Of a DNA stretch of 64,000 nt, positions 40,634 through 50,345 are shown piece after piece. Origin of the DNA: Chloroflexota bacterium (GTDB taxonomy: Bacteria; Chloroflexota; Anaerolineae; Anaerolineales; Anaerolineaceae); the NCBI GenBank assembly GCA_004347695.1, contig SLTK01000009.1, positions 873,744 through 937,743 on the forward strand, given 5' to 3'. Position 1 is the first letter of the stretch. Each line of letters opens with the position of its first letter. The notes beneath the pieces were generated by a model that was given only the letters and a program-made list of their open reading frames with translations, had not been told where the DNA came from and made no database searches. The translations under genes and the position numbers were made by a program.

Positions 40634-42778
40634 ATGACGCTCACTCCGGGGACTCTTCTCAACAATCGATACCGAATTGTTTCCATCCTCGGCCAGGGTG
40701 GAATGGGGTCGGTTTATCAAGCTTGGGATGAGAACCTGGGCATCTCGGTAGCGGTCAAGGAAAATCAATTTCTGACCGACGAGTATGCGCGTCAATTCCA
40801 GCGCGAAGCCAATATTCTGGCAAGTTTACGACATCCAAGCTTACCACGGGTAGGCGATTACTTCACCGTGCCCAATCAGGGCCAATACCTGATCATGGAT
40901 TTTATCGAAGGGGAGGACCTGCGCGAGCGTATCGAGCGCATCACCACCCTCCCCGATGAAGAAGTTATTTTGATCGGGGCAGCCATTTGCGATGCCTTGA
41001 ATTATCTGCATCACCGCTACCCACCGATTATTCACCGGGACATCAAGCCGGGTAATATCAAAATCACGCCAGAGGGTCAGGTTTCACTGGTCGATTTTGG
41101 CCTGGCCAAATTGATGATCGGGACGCAGCAAACGACCACCGGCGCCCGCGCCATGACCCCCGGTTACTCACCGCCCGAACAATACGGCACTGCACCCACC
41201 GACTCACGCACGGATATTTATTCTCTGGGCGCCACTCTCTATGCCGCCTTTACCGGCGCCATCCCGGAGGATGGCTTGGCGCGCGCCACCGGGAAAGCAG
41301 ATTTAACCCCAGTACGGGCATTAATGCCAAAGGCCAATCGCAAACTAGCATCTGTCATAGAGAAGGCGCTGGAAGTTGACCCGGATGACCGCTACCAAAC
41401 GGCGGTTGAATTTCGCAAAGCTTTGCTAAATGCCGGAAATATGGAAAGGCTGCCCGAAGGTCAGTCGCTGGTAACGCCGCCGCCCTATACCCCGCCGCCT
41501 GAAGAAATGGAACCCGCGGGGGCTACCCTTGCATTCGGCTACAATTCTACGCCTCAGGACCCGATGGTGGCGCGCCGCTTATCACTCCCGGTTTCCCGTC
41601 GCAATCGGGCGCGAAAACTGATGCCTATATCGCTGGTCATTATAGGGGCGATCGCTCTTATCGCTATTTTGCAACCGGGAATCCCGCAAACCGTACTCGG
41701 GTGGATCATCTCGCCGCCTGCCGCTACGTCCACATTGGCTGCGGCAAACCCGGAGGTGACTCTCACGAGCAGCCCGCCAGCCGGAACCCCGGAAGCAACC
41801 TCAGAAAATCCCTCCCCCACTGATTCGCTCACAGGAAACGAATCGAAAACCCCGGCCCCGGTTGAAAATTTAACACCCACCATTACCCCGACCCCCACCC
41901 CGACAAAGGTTGGCGGTAGCGCCGGACAAATCGCCTTTTCTTCCGATCGCACCGGCAGCATGCAAGTGTGGCTGATGAACACAGACGGCAGCCAGCAGCG
42001 ACCGCTGACCAACCTGCCGGATGGGGCCTGCAAGCCCGCCTGGTCGCCGGATGGAGCCAAACTGGCATTTATTTCGCCCTGCAAAGAACGAAAGGACCGC
42101 TATGACGGTTCGAAAATTTTCGTATTGGATGTTACCAACGAATCAGCCCCATACCCACTACCCGTTCCCCCAAGCCCGGCTGAAGATTACGATCCAGTCT
42201 GGTCGCCTGATGGCAATCGAATTGCATTTTCTTCCACCCGTGCCGGAAACCCGGACGTCTTTGTATTCAATCTGAAAGACCAATCTCTGATACAACTGAC
42301 CAATAACCGCGCCCCGGAAAAATACCCGGTCTGGTCACCCAGCGGAACCCAGATTGCATTTGTGCGCGATATTTCATACTCGCAGCTCTGGATCATGTCG
42401 GACACGGGGCAATATCAATCCCGCTTCTCGGTCAGCGGTGAAGTCAACGATATGTGGCCCAACTGGTCGCCGGATGGGAATTACATCCTGTTTTCACAGC
42501 TCAATTCGGCCAATGTACCCTGGCTGGTATCGTTACGCTACGAAGACCGCAACACAACCAATTCGACCCGGATTCCCCCGCGCGGCCAACCGGATGTCGG
42601 TCCAGTCGCTCAGGCCAACATCTCTCCGGACGGTAACTGGATTGCTTATGAAAGCTGGCCTGACGGCAGCAACCATGACATTTATCTGATGACGATTAAT
42701 GGATCGAACAAAATGCGGTTGACCACCGATAAAGATTTCGATTTTGGCCCTGCCTGGCGACCTGTTCCTAAATCCTGA
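40634..42778 (+). CDS. Membrane Ser/Thr protein kinase with extracytoplasmic TolB-like propeller
   Basis: A 714-residue Hanks-type kinase. The catalytic domain (about 13-275) has the glycine loop GQGGMGSVYQAW, the ATP lysine Lys42 (VAVKEN), HRDIKPGN (about 134-141), DFGLAK and SPPEQYG. A Pro-rich linker leads to one membrane helix near 331-350, a Thr/Pro-rich stalk, and an outer domain (about 430-712) of repeated IAFSS-type and PxWSPDG motifs, the WD40-like/PD40 propeller of TolB. It likely senses something outside and phosphorylates cytoplasmic targets, perhaps the FHA protein at 17.3 kb. The start is set by the promoter and lacks a Shine-Dalgarno. Confidence 0.92.
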   Translation: MTLTPGTLLNNRYRIVSILGQGGMGSVYQAWDENLGISVAVKENQFLTDEYARQFQREANILASLRHPSLPRVGDYFTVPNQGQYLIMDFIEGEDLRERIERITTLPDEEVILIGAAICDALNYLHHRYPPIIHRDIKPGNIKITPEGQVSLVDFGLAKLMIGTQQTTTGARAMTPGYSPPEQYGTAPTDSRTDIYSLGATLYAAFTGAIPEDGLARATGKADLTPVRALMPKANRKLASVIEKALEVDPDDRYQTAVEFRKALLNAGNMERLPEGQSLVTPPPYTPPPEEMEPAGATLAFGYNSTPQDPMVARRLSLPVSRRNRARKLMPISLVIIGAIALIAILQPGIPQTVLGWIISPPAATSTLAAANPEVTLTSSPPAGTPEATSENPSPTDSLTGNESKTPAPVENLTPTITPTPTPTKVGGSAGQIAFSSDRTGSMQVWLMNTDGSQQRPLTNLPDGACKPAWSPDGAKLAFISPCKERKDRYDGSKIFVLDVTNESAPYPLPVPPSPAEDYDPVWSPDGNRIAFSSTRAGNPDVFVFNLKDQSLIQLTNNRAPEKYPVWSPSGTQIAFVRDISYSQLWIMSDTGQYQSRFSVSGEVNDMWPNWSPDGNYILFSQLNSANVPWLVSLRYEDRNTTNSTRIPPRGQPDVGPVAQANISPDGNWIAYESWPDGSNHDIYLMTINGSNKMRLTTDKDFDFGPAWRPVPKS

Positions 42779-42793
42779 TGCCTGAGAGCAATG

Positions 42794-43762
42794 TCAATCG
42801 CTGTTGTATAACATGCGAGCGTAAGGTTCGGCAAATAACGCCGGCGCACCCCCGGTATGCCAGAAAAGCAGCCGATCAGTCGGTTTGAAATAGTTTTTGC
42901 GAATAAGATCGATCATGCCAGCCGCAGCCCGTCCGGTATAGACCGGATCAAGCAGCAGCCCTTCGGTTCTGGCAAACAGCTTGATCGCTTCGATCTCAGG
43001 TTCACCCATCACTGCGTATCCACCGCCTAAATATTGGTCATTGACGAGCACTTCTTCGGGCGTGAGCTGAATGGGTTTCCCGAGCCTTTCTGAGGCCTCG
43101 CTTGCCAGCCGGGCTACGTCCGCCTGCAATTCCGCAGCGGGGTGGTCGATGCTGATGCCAAGTACTTTGCCACCCCAGCCGGCCAACTTGGCCCCCAATG
43201 CCAGCCCAGCCTGAGTACCCGCAGATGAGGATGGCACAATAATCCAATCTACGCTCACTTGTTGCGCAATGAATTCCTCAAAAGCATTAACATAACCAAT
43301 TGCTCCTGTTGGAGTTGAGGCGCCGAGAGGAATTAAGAACGGGCGATTCCCTTTCTCCCAGGCAACATCGAATGTGTATTTTGCCACCCGTTCGCGTTCT
43401 GCGCGGGTAGTCCAAACCAGCTCTGCCCCAAACAGGTTGTCCAGCAGGACATTCCCATTCGGATTGTCGCTTGGCTCACCAGAGAGCACCAGGATACAGC
43501 GCATTCCAAGTCGCGCTGCCAAAGCTGCCGTCTGGCGGCAGTGGTTGGATTGGATGCCTCCGACTGTGATCAGCGTGCGTGCACCGCCGGCCTGGGCTTC
43601 GGCCAGTACATATTCCAGTTTACGGGCTTTATTGCCGCCAAATGCCACGCCCGTCTGGTCATCGCGTTTGACAAACAGGCGCGGACCGCCGAGAGCTGTG
43701 GTAAGCCGCGACAACGCTTCCACCGCAGTGGGCAAGTGAGCCAGAAGGATCCTTGGAATCAA
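42794..43762 (-). CDS. PLP-dependent D-cysteine desulfhydrase/ACC deaminase family enzyme
   Basis: A 322-residue fold-type II PLP enzyme. The catalytic lysine lies in FGGNKARKLEY, the phosphate/substrate loop in GGIQSNHCRQTAALAA, and the family block SSSAGTQAGLALGAKL follows. The family includes D-cysteine desulfhydrase and ACC deaminase; the substrate cannot be fixed. The open frame runs on to 43975, but AGGAGG stands seven bases before a TTG at 43762, which overlaps the stop of the preceding FemAB-like gene by four bases (TTGA). It is convergent with the kinase gene, 15 bp away. Confidence 0.88.
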   Translation of the reverse strand: MIPRILLAHLPTAVEALSRLTTALGGPRLFVKRDDQTGVAFGGNKARKLEYVLAEAQAGGARTLITVGGIQSNHCRQTAALAARLGMRCILVLSGEPSDNPNGNVLLDNLFGAELVWTTRAERERVAKYTFDVAWEKGNRPFLIPLGASTPTGAIGYVNAFEEFIAQQVSVDWIIVPSSSAGTQAGLALGAKLAGWGGKVLGISIDHPAAELQADVARLASEASERLGKPIQLTPEEVLVNDQYLGGGYAVMGEPEIEAIKLFARTEGLLLDPVYTGRAAAGMIDLIRKNYFKPTDRLLFWHTGGAPALFAEPYARMLYNSD

Positions 43763-44871
43763 AGTGAAACCTCCTGTTGGGTTTGCTTTTTTCCCCTGCG
43801 CCGCATGATACTCAACAACTGCGGTAATAAATGTGTATATACCCGATAGATAAACGGGCGCGCCGGGTAATCCCAGGCGCCGATAAAGCGCATCACCTGC
43901 CCGCCCAACCCTTCCTTGAAGCGGAAGACGCCCCACATCGAGTCGTTTTCGGCGAATACATCCGGAGCGCCCCACAGGTCATATTGCGTACAACCCAATC
44001 GCTTCGCGCTGCGCATGGCCTCCCATTGCAACAGATAATTCGGCATTTTTTCGCGATGGACTTCCCGTGACATGCCGTACAGGTACCAGGCGCGGTCAGC
44101 AGTGAAGAACAGAATCAGGCCGGCAACCGGCTCCCCCTCCACTTCAGCAAGCAGCACCTCGGCCATTCCTGCATCCATAAAATATTTCCAGGCGCGCAGG
44201 TAATATTCCTCCGGGCGGATGACGAAACCATCTCTTACCGAAGTTTCAGCATACATGTGGTAAACCGCCGGCAGGTCGTCAACCTCGCCATGACGAATAG
44301 TGACGCCTTTTTTCTCCGCCAGGCGCAGGTTATAACGCGTTTTTTGCTTCATGTGCGCCAACCAGTCCGCTTCGCTGCCGCTCAGATCAATCCAGACGGT
44401 ATTGCGGAATTGAATCTGATCCTGCGAATAGCGCCAACCGCGGGCTGCGAGGTCCGCCTGAACCACCTTCCCGGATTCTGACTGATGTTCATCGGGTGAG
44501 CCGGGAACGCCGATGCCTGAAAAGACTTCGGGGTCGATCTTGATAAAAATTGCTTTTTCTTTTTTAGCCAGATCTTGCAGACCATCCAGAACGAGCTTGC
44601 GCTGGGCTGCTTTATCCCAGTCCAGCAGCGGCCCGCGCGGCACATACAGCACCTTCAGGCGCGGCCCGAACGGAGTAAGTCGAACCGTCCGCTCCAGCAC
44701 CATAGCCGCCGCCTGCACCTGACCATCCTCTGCCCGCCAGAGCTGGGGTAAGGGACGCCAGCCATACATGGCCTTGAACTGTGCCCATTGCCAGGTTTGC
44801 AGGATGTGCGCGCCGGGCAGCGAAGCGATCGTTCCATTCCATCCGTTCCGAGTTTCCTGACCTGCTGTCAT
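43759..44871 (-). CDS. FemAB-family aminoacyl (peptidoglycan bridge-type) transferase, copy 1
   Basis: A 370-residue protein of the FemAB/FmhB family, built from two GNAT-like domains. Typical blocks are GAHILQTWQWAQFKAMYGW, RYNLRLAEKKGVTIR, LYGMSREVHREKMPNYLLQWEAM and YDLWGAPDVF, ending in the usual FKEGLGGQVMRFIGAWDYP. Fem enzymes add amino acids from charged tRNA to lipid II; relatives act on exopolysaccharides or other substrates. It is coupled to the PLP enzyme gene and related to the next gene (copy 2). Confidence 0.87.
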   Translation of the reverse strand: MTAGQETRNGWNGTIASLPGAHILQTWQWAQFKAMYGWRPLPQLWRAEDGQVQAAAMVLERTVRLTPFGPRLKVLYVPRGPLLDWDKAAQRKLVLDGLQDLAKKEKAIFIKIDPEVFSGIGVPGSPDEHQSESGKVVQADLAARGWRYSQDQIQFRNTVWIDLSGSEADWLAHMKQKTRYNLRLAEKKGVTIRHGEVDDLPAVYHMYAETSVRDGFVIRPEEYYLRAWKYFMDAGMAEVLLAEVEGEPVAGLILFFTADRAWYLYGMSREVHREKMPNYLLQWEAMRSAKRLGCTQYDLWGAPDVFAENDSMWGVFRFKEGLGGQVMRFIGAWDYPARPFIYRVYTHLLPQLLSIMRRRGKKQTQQEVSL

Positions 44872-44938
44872 GTTAGCCTATCCAGCCATTTTTCTTCTAG
44901 TACCGTGCCACATCGAAAATTGGTTGTCATCGGAAGGT

Positions 44939-45925
44939 TTACTCTCCCCCACGCCGGCGGGCATAAAGCCGGTAGGCCTGGTAAAGAAACGGTTGAAAAA
45001 CCTTATCCCAGGCGCCGGAGGATCGCCGCACGGTGCCGCCAAACCCACGCTTGAAACGGTAAACCCCCCAAAGCCCATCTTCACGCCCGGAGAATTGCTT
45101 TTCGAGCTCTTCTTCATCCACGTCAGGGATGCCCCACAGGTCATACACCTGGCAACCACGCGCAGCCGCCCAGCGCATGGCCTCAAATTGCGCCAGATAA
45201 GCCGGCATGCGGTTGCGCTCATCGTTCCCGGAAGCGCCGTAAAAATACCAGGCCCGCCGCCCATGCGCAAAAACCATTACGCTTGCCAGCGGTTTGCCGA
45301 AGTATTCCGCGGTAAGCAGCGCACAGGCTCCTTGCGAGGCGAACAGGTCATAAGCGCGTTGGTAATATGCCAGGCTGTGGACGCCGAATTGATCCCGGTT
45401 ACCTGTCTCTTGCATCAGGTGATAGAAACCGGTCACATCGGCGTTTTCTTTGACCACCACTTCCTTTTTCTCTGCCAACCGCACGTTATAACGGGTCTTT
45501 TGCCTCATGCGGGACAGCCAATCTTCCGGGCTGCCCTCCAGGCTGACCTCCACGGTGCGCCGCGGTTGGATGGGATCAGTCGGTGATGAGCCTGGCAACT
45601 CATCACCGGCAGAAAAGGGCTGTTCTTCCCAGGAGTCCGGCTCGACCTTCAAGAATATCGCATGCTGCTGCCGGCAAACCTCCTCGACCTCGGGCCAAAG
45701 AGCTTGCCAGCCGCTGCCTACCGGGCCTTTGGGAATATAACCGACTGTTAACCCAAGAGGAAGCTGGCGAAAGAGAATCTGCGCGCCGCACGGACCCGCC
45801 TGAACCCGAATGGGGCGCCAGCCAAAGGCCGCTTTTAATTCTCCCCAGGCTGCGGTTTGCAAAACGTGAGCATCAGGGTAATCGGCGAGAAAGCGCTCCC
45901 ATTGTGTAACGTCGAGGATGGACAT
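44939..45925 (-). CDS. FemAB-family transferase, copy 2
   Basis: A 328-residue FemAB-type protein closely parallel to its neighbour: AHVLQTAAWGELKAAFGW, RYNVRLAEKKEVVVK, YFYGASGNDERNRMPAYLAQ, YDLWGIPDV and FKRGFGGTVRRSSGAWD. Shared order of motifs suggests a tandem duplication followed by divergence. Its ATG overlaps the stop of the dehydratase gene upstream by one base (TAATG), so it is tied to the polysaccharide genes. 67 bp separate it from copy 1. Confidence 0.87.
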   Translation of the reverse strand: MSILDVTQWERFLADYPDAHVLQTAAWGELKAAFGWRPIRVQAGPCGAQILFRQLPLGLTVGYIPKGPVGSGWQALWPEVEEVCRQQHAIFLKVEPDSWEEQPFSAGDELPGSSPTDPIQPRRTVEVSLEGSPEDWLSRMRQKTRYNVRLAEKKEVVVKENADVTGFYHLMQETGNRDQFGVHSLAYYQRAYDLFASQGACALLTAEYFGKPLASVMVFAHGRRAWYFYGASGNDERNRMPAYLAQFEAMRWAAARGCQVYDLWGIPDVDEEELEKQFSGREDGLWGVYRFKRGFGGTVRRSSGAWDKVFQPFLYQAYRLYARRRGGE

Positions 45926-47817
45926 TAAATAATCGAGGTGATTTCTGGCGGGGGGGTGGCGCGTACAGCCGCGCCGGGGATAAATTTGTCCAGCAGGTCA
46001 ATGATTTCATCCCGGCTGCCGTCATTGGAGAGCTGAATCAATTCATCAACGGCCTGATATAAGCGTTCACCCTGCAAAGGTTCAGTGTTATCCAGCCGGA
46101 AAATGTCCGGGTGTTCGGTGGATTTGAACTGGAAGCCTTCGTCCCATAAATCTTCGGCTAACTTTTCCCCAGGGCGCACCCCGGTATACACAATTTCAAT
46201 ATCCCGTCCGGGTTCCAGCCCTGAAAGCCGGATCAAATCCTCTGCCAGGTCAAGAATGCGTACCTGTTGCCCCATGTTCAAGACAAACGTCTCACCGCCA
46301 AGACCCATTCCGCCTGCCTGCAAAACCAGATAAACCGCTTCGGGGATGGTCATGAAATAGCGCTTCATGTCCGGATGGGTAATGGTAACAGGCCCGCCAC
46401 GCGCAATTTGCCGATTGAAGATCGGAACGACACTGCCGCGACTGCCAAGTACATTGCCAAATCGTACCACTGAAAACGGCCGGTTCGTGCGGCGTCCGGC
46501 TTCCAGGACGACCATTTCAGCGATCCTCTTGGTGGCGCCCATGATATTGACCGGGCGAATAGCTTTGTCAGTGGAGATCATGACCAACCGTTCCACCCCG
46601 TGCTGCAGCGCGGTATCGACCAGATTTTTCGTCCCCTGGATATTATTGGTAACGGCTTCCTCGACATTGACTTCCATCAAGGAGACGTGTTTATGCGCGG
46701 CAGTGTGATACACCACCTGGGGGCGGAACTGGGCGAAAACATTGTGCAAACGCATCGAATCGCGAATGTCGGCGATCACTGGATGGACAATGAGCGATGG
46801 AAAGGCCTCTTTGAGCTCCAGTAATGCGTCAAAGATGCTGTTTTCACCGTGCCCAAGCATGATCAATTCGTCCGGGCCCCAACGGGCAATCTGGCGGCAC
46901 AGTTCGCGCCCGATCGACCCACCTGCCCCGGTCACCAGCACGACTTTACCGGAAAGACCCAACCCAACCTTCTCATCCCGGATGCGCGTCGGCTGGCGGC
47001 GCAGTAAATCGGAAATATCCACTTCGCGCAGGCGGCTGACGCTCACTTTACCGCCCAGCAATTCATAGATCCCGGGCATGGTACGATATGGAATGGCTTT
47101 CAAACGGGCTATGTCGGCCACGGTGCGCACCACCCGGCCAGGCGCGCTGGGGATGGCGATAATTACCTCATTGACCCGCAGCCGGTCGAGCACCCGGTCC
47201 AGGTCGGTAATGGTACCCACGATCGGTACGCCATGAATTTGTTGGCGCTGCTTGGTGGGGTTATCATCCAGGAAACCTACCGGAATTAAATTTAGCTGCG
47301 GGTTTTTCTGGAGCTCCCGCACCACCATTGCCCCGGCATCACCGGCGCCCACTACCAGCACCCGTTTTGCGCGCGTGCTGGTCTGGCCAGCCGTCTGATT
47401 TTGCTGCATTTCGGCAATCAACCGCAGGGTAAATCTCAGCCCGCCAACCGCCACCAGCGATAACAACCAGTCGATGACAAAAACAAAACGCAGATACGAA
47501 TCGACAATGTTCAACGTGTACAACAGGAGCATCGCCAGCGCCAGACCGACCGAAGCTGTTGTCACTGCCACGGTGATCAGCTTAAGTTCCTGAATGCTGG
47601 CATAAGCCCACAAACGCCGGTAAAGCCCGAAGAAGTAATAAACAATCGGCTTAACCACCAGTGCGGCGCCGATCATCCAATAGGAAAAAGGCAGATACTG
47701 AAAGTAAAGCGTGCCAAGCTCAAAGCGCAGGACGAATGTGCCCAACACTGCGATCGGGATGAGAACTAAATCGCCGATCAATATATAACGATTTCGGATG
47801 TTAATTTTTCCGCGCAT
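45925..47817 (-). CDS. Membrane UDP-sugar 4,6-dehydratase of the WbpM/PglF (CapD-like) type
   Basis: A 630-residue protein with four N-terminal membrane helices (about 10-130), a first Rossmann-like domain (VLVVGAGDAGAMVV) and a second SDR domain (VLVTGAGGSIGRELCRQIA). The active site has STDKA and NIMGATK, the Ser-Met-Lys form in which Met replaces the usual Tyr, as in large WbpM/PglF dehydratases that act on UDP-GlcNAc. It would make the 4-keto-6-deoxy sugar for the first unit of a polysaccharide. It is packed between the FemAB copy 2 and the sugar-phosphate transferase gene (3-bp gap). Confidence 0.9.
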   Translation of the reverse strand: MRGKINIRNRYILIGDLVLIPIAVLGTFVLRFELGTLYFQYLPFSYWMIGAALVVKPIVYYFFGLYRRLWAYASIQELKLITVAVTTASVGLALAMLLLYTLNIVDSYLRFVFVIDWLLSLVAVGGLRFTLRLIAEMQQNQTAGQTSTRAKRVLVVGAGDAGAMVVRELQKNPQLNLIPVGFLDDNPTKQRQQIHGVPIVGTITDLDRVLDRLRVNEVIIAIPSAPGRVVRTVADIARLKAIPYRTMPGIYELLGGKVSVSRLREVDISDLLRRQPTRIRDEKVGLGLSGKVVLVTGAGGSIGRELCRQIARWGPDELIMLGHGENSIFDALLELKEAFPSLIVHPVIADIRDSMRLHNVFAQFRPQVVYHTAAHKHVSLMEVNVEEAVTNNIQGTKNLVDTALQHGVERLVMISTDKAIRPVNIMGATKRIAEMVVLEAGRRTNRPFSVVRFGNVLGSRGSVVPIFNRQIARGGPVTITHPDMKRYFMTIPEAVYLVLQAGGMGLGGETFVLNMGQQVRILDLAEDLIRLSGLEPGRDIEIVYTGVRPGEKLAEDLWDEGFQFKSTEHPDIFRLDNTEPLQGERLYQAVDELIQLSNDGSRDEIIDLLDKFIPGAAVRATPPPEITSII

Positions 47818-47820
47818 GGA

Positions 47821-49254
47821 CTAACGACCTCTTAAGCCGATCACGGTCCCCACCGTCCGGATCATAATATTAAAATCAAGAAGTAAATTGCGGTGTTTGA
47901 TGTAATAAAGGTCATACTCGAGCTTGACGCCATTGGTCTCAAAGTCGTTGGCATACCCGTAATTGACTTGCGCCCAACCGGTCAGACCAGGTTTGACAAA
48001 CAGGCGCGCACGGTAAAACGGGATATGCTCCTGCAGTAATCCAACCAGTTCGGGACGTTCTGCGCGCGGCCCAACCAGACTCATGTCGCCGCGAAGGATG
48101 TTCAAGACTTGCGGTAACTCGTCGAGGTGAGACATACGCAAAAATCGGCCAATAAATGTGGCGCGTACATCGTGGGCGGCTGCCGGGCGAGCAATTCCGT
48201 CCGCCTCGGCATCCTGGACCATGCTGCGGTATTTGATCATATTATACAGGCGGCCGTTTTTGCCAAGGCGGGATTGCAAATAAAAAATGGGCGCGCCAGT
48301 CTCCAACAAAATCGCCAATCCAATGAATGGAAACGATAGTCCCAGGGCGATGGCACCCACCAATCCGCCAATAATATCGATCAACCGTTTTGCGAGTTCG
48401 TAAAACCCGCCTACATGGGCCTGATCGACAAACGAACGGAGTACCCAATCTGATTTCAACAAAAAAATCGGCACGCGGCCAAGCAGCTCTTCATAGACCA
48501 TTGGCATGGTAGTCACTTCGATGCCGCGTTCTTCTGCCTCCAGCACCTTTTCGAACACCGCCGCATCCATGTCACCCATAATCGAAAAGATCAGATCCGT
48601 TACCTGGTGCTCGCGAACAAGGTCGAATAGGTCCGCGTTCGTACCGAGAACCTTAAGACCTGAAATTTCAGTACCAACTTTCTCGGGGTCATCATCCACC
48701 AGGCCAATGGTATTAAAAGGTGGCGGCCACATGCCATGAAGGATATGAGCAAGCTGCACGCCTGACTTGCCAGCCCCTACGATGATCACCCTGCGCATAA
48801 ATTGCGGGGCGGTGAACAAACCTACAAAGATAAAACGCCAGATTAATGTCAGAACATAAACAAACCCGATAAAAAGGATAACACCCCGCCGTGGAAGGGA
48901 ATCGGGGGTTGAAACGAAGAAGATGATCAAATATAAACCCAGGCTGACGCCGGCAGCCAGGCTGATTTCTTTGAGTGACTCAAGCCGGGCAGACGACCTT
49001 CGCATATCATAGGATTCGATCAACAAGAGCAGCCAGATCACCGGCATCAGGTAGAACCAGGCGGGAACCCTTTCTTGCAAAAACACCCAGGAGAAATTCA
49101 ACCACTCATTACCCTGCGTCCAAAAATACAAGGCCAGGAATAAGGCTATGATCGAAGCCAGCAGATCGCCAAAGAATAGCGTACCGCGTCGTTCCGCCGG
49201 ACGTAACCGCCAGGAAGGTTTAATCAGAGGAGCGTCTGTTTCCATTTTGCTCAT
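47821..49254 (-). CDS. Undecaprenyl-phosphate sugar-1-phosphate transferase (WcaJ/WbaP type)
   Basis: A 477-residue polyprenyl phosphohexose-1-phosphate transferase that starts polysaccharide synthesis on the lipid carrier. Four N-terminal helices (about 30-140), a central nucleotide-binding-like CoA/NAD fold (VIIVGAGKSGVQL) and the catalytic C-terminal domain are visible: IKYRSMVQDAEADG, RMSHLDELPQVLNILRGDM, SLVGPRAERPE, KPGLTGWAQVNYGYAND and LEYDLYYIKHRN. The chosen ATG 49254 is three codons after a GTG at 49263; both are possible. It lies directly after the GT2 gene stop. Confidence 0.92.
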   Translation of the reverse strand: MSKMETDAPLIKPSWRLRPAERRGTLFFGDLLASIIALFLALYFWTQGNEWLNFSWVFLQERVPAWFYLMPVIWLLLLIESYDMRRSSARLESLKEISLAAGVSLGLYLIIFFVSTPDSLPRRGVILFIGFVYVLTLIWRFIFVGLFTAPQFMRRVIIVGAGKSGVQLAHILHGMWPPPFNTIGLVDDDPEKVGTEISGLKVLGTNADLFDLVREHQVTDLIFSIMGDMDAAVFEKVLEAEERGIEVTTMPMVYEELLGRVPIFLLKSDWVLRSFVDQAHVGGFYELAKRLIDIIGGLVGAIALGLSFPFIGLAILLETGAPIFYLQSRLGKNGRLYNMIKYRSMVQDAEADGIARPAAAHDVRATFIGRFLRMSHLDELPQVLNILRGDMSLVGPRAERPELVGLLQEHIPFYRARLFVKPGLTGWAQVNYGYANDFETNGVKLEYDLYYIKHRNLLLDFNIMIRTVGTVIGLRGR

Positions 49255-49263
49255 GAATTCCAC

Positions 49264-50262
49264 TTATCCATTCGAATGAAATATACTCCAAATAAACCCG
49301 ATCCCCCAGGAAAAATGCATGGTCGCGATGGCCAGCGGAATCCCGATTGATAAACGTACGTCTTTGTGGCGGCGAGCGTAAGGCAGGGATGCGCAAACCA
49401 GCAAGATCAGGTATAACCCGATCCCAGCCGCCAGCAAGATTCTGGCGAATGTAAACCAGATCGAAAGCGCCAAAAGCAGCATGATTCCCGACACAAATAC
49501 CGGTGGTAAAGCCTGACGCCAGCGCAGCGTACCGGGAAAGCGCCGCAGCATGCGCCATTTCCAATAGCCGTAGCGCCAGTATTGCTTCCCAAGGGCACTC
49601 AGCGTCTGGCGGGCAAAATACTGGGTGCGAATGGCCGGGTCAAAAAAAATCTTACCACCATTCGCCCGAATGCGCGCGTTGAATTCGTAATCCTCGTTGG
49701 AGAGAAGCGTCTCATCGTAATACCCGATACGCTCGAAAAGATTTCGTTTGTAAGCGCCAAATGGGACAGTATCCACCTCGCCGGCAATGGTCGAGTAGCG
49801 GTAGCGCGCGTCACCCGCGCCCAGCGGATGCCCGGCAGCCAATGCGATGGATTGCGCCATCCAACCGGGTTTCCCGGGCTGAATGATCCACAAACCGCCA
49901 ACATTCTCTCCGTCGCCGGCCTTCAGGTGATCGATGCTGCGCTGGATATAAGTTTCTTCGGGAACGGAATGCGCGTCCAGCCTGACGATGTAGTCGCCGC
50001 TGGCTGCCTGGATGGCCAGGTTTACCCCGGCCGGGATGAACCGCTGCGGATTTTCCACCAGACGCACAACCAGTTCGGGGTGAGTGGCTTGAAACTGTTG
50101 AATTTTTTCGCGGGTGCGGTCTGTTGATTTTCCATCCGCCAGAATGATTTCCATTTGCGCACGCGGATAAGTCTGGCGATAGATTGCCTCGAGCAGCAGT
50201 TCAATCGTCTGCTCCTCATTGTAGCAAGGCACAACAACCGAGACGGTTTCAGTTCCGGTCAT
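49264..50262 (-). CDS. Family 2 glycosyltransferase, ExoA-like
   Basis: A 332-residue GT2 enzyme with C-terminal membrane helices (about 245-325). The catalytic fold shows VVPCYNEEQTIELLLEAI, ILADGKSTDRT, the metal site region VRLDAHS (DAH in place of DxD, as in ExoA of succinoglycan synthesis) and NEDYEFNARIR. It would add sugars to the lipid-linked unit begun by the next gene. The frame opens at a TTG at 50283; the ATG at 50262 gives the standard N-terminus, though the ribosome-binding site is poor in both cases. Confidence 0.88.
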   Translation of the reverse strand: MTGTETVSVVVPCYNEEQTIELLLEAIYRQTYPRAQMEIILADGKSTDRTREKIQQFQATHPELVVRLVENPQRFIPAGVNLAIQAASGDYIVRLDAHSVPEETYIQRSIDHLKAGDGENVGGLWIIQPGKPGWMAQSIALAAGHPLGAGDARYRYSTIAGEVDTVPFGAYKRNLFERIGYYDETLLSNEDYEFNARIRANGGKIFFDPAIRTQYFARQTLSALGKQYWRYGYWKWRMLRRFPGTLRWRQALPPVFVSGIMLLLALSIWFTFARILLAAGIGLYLILLVCASLPYARRHKDVRLSIGIPLAIATMHFSWGIGFIWSIFHSNG

Positions 50263-50345
50263 CTCAGCGCAATGACCTGGCAACCCGGCAGAATCGGTAA
50301 ATTGATCGATAGGGATAAAAACATTCAGGAAAATGAACCGGAAAT

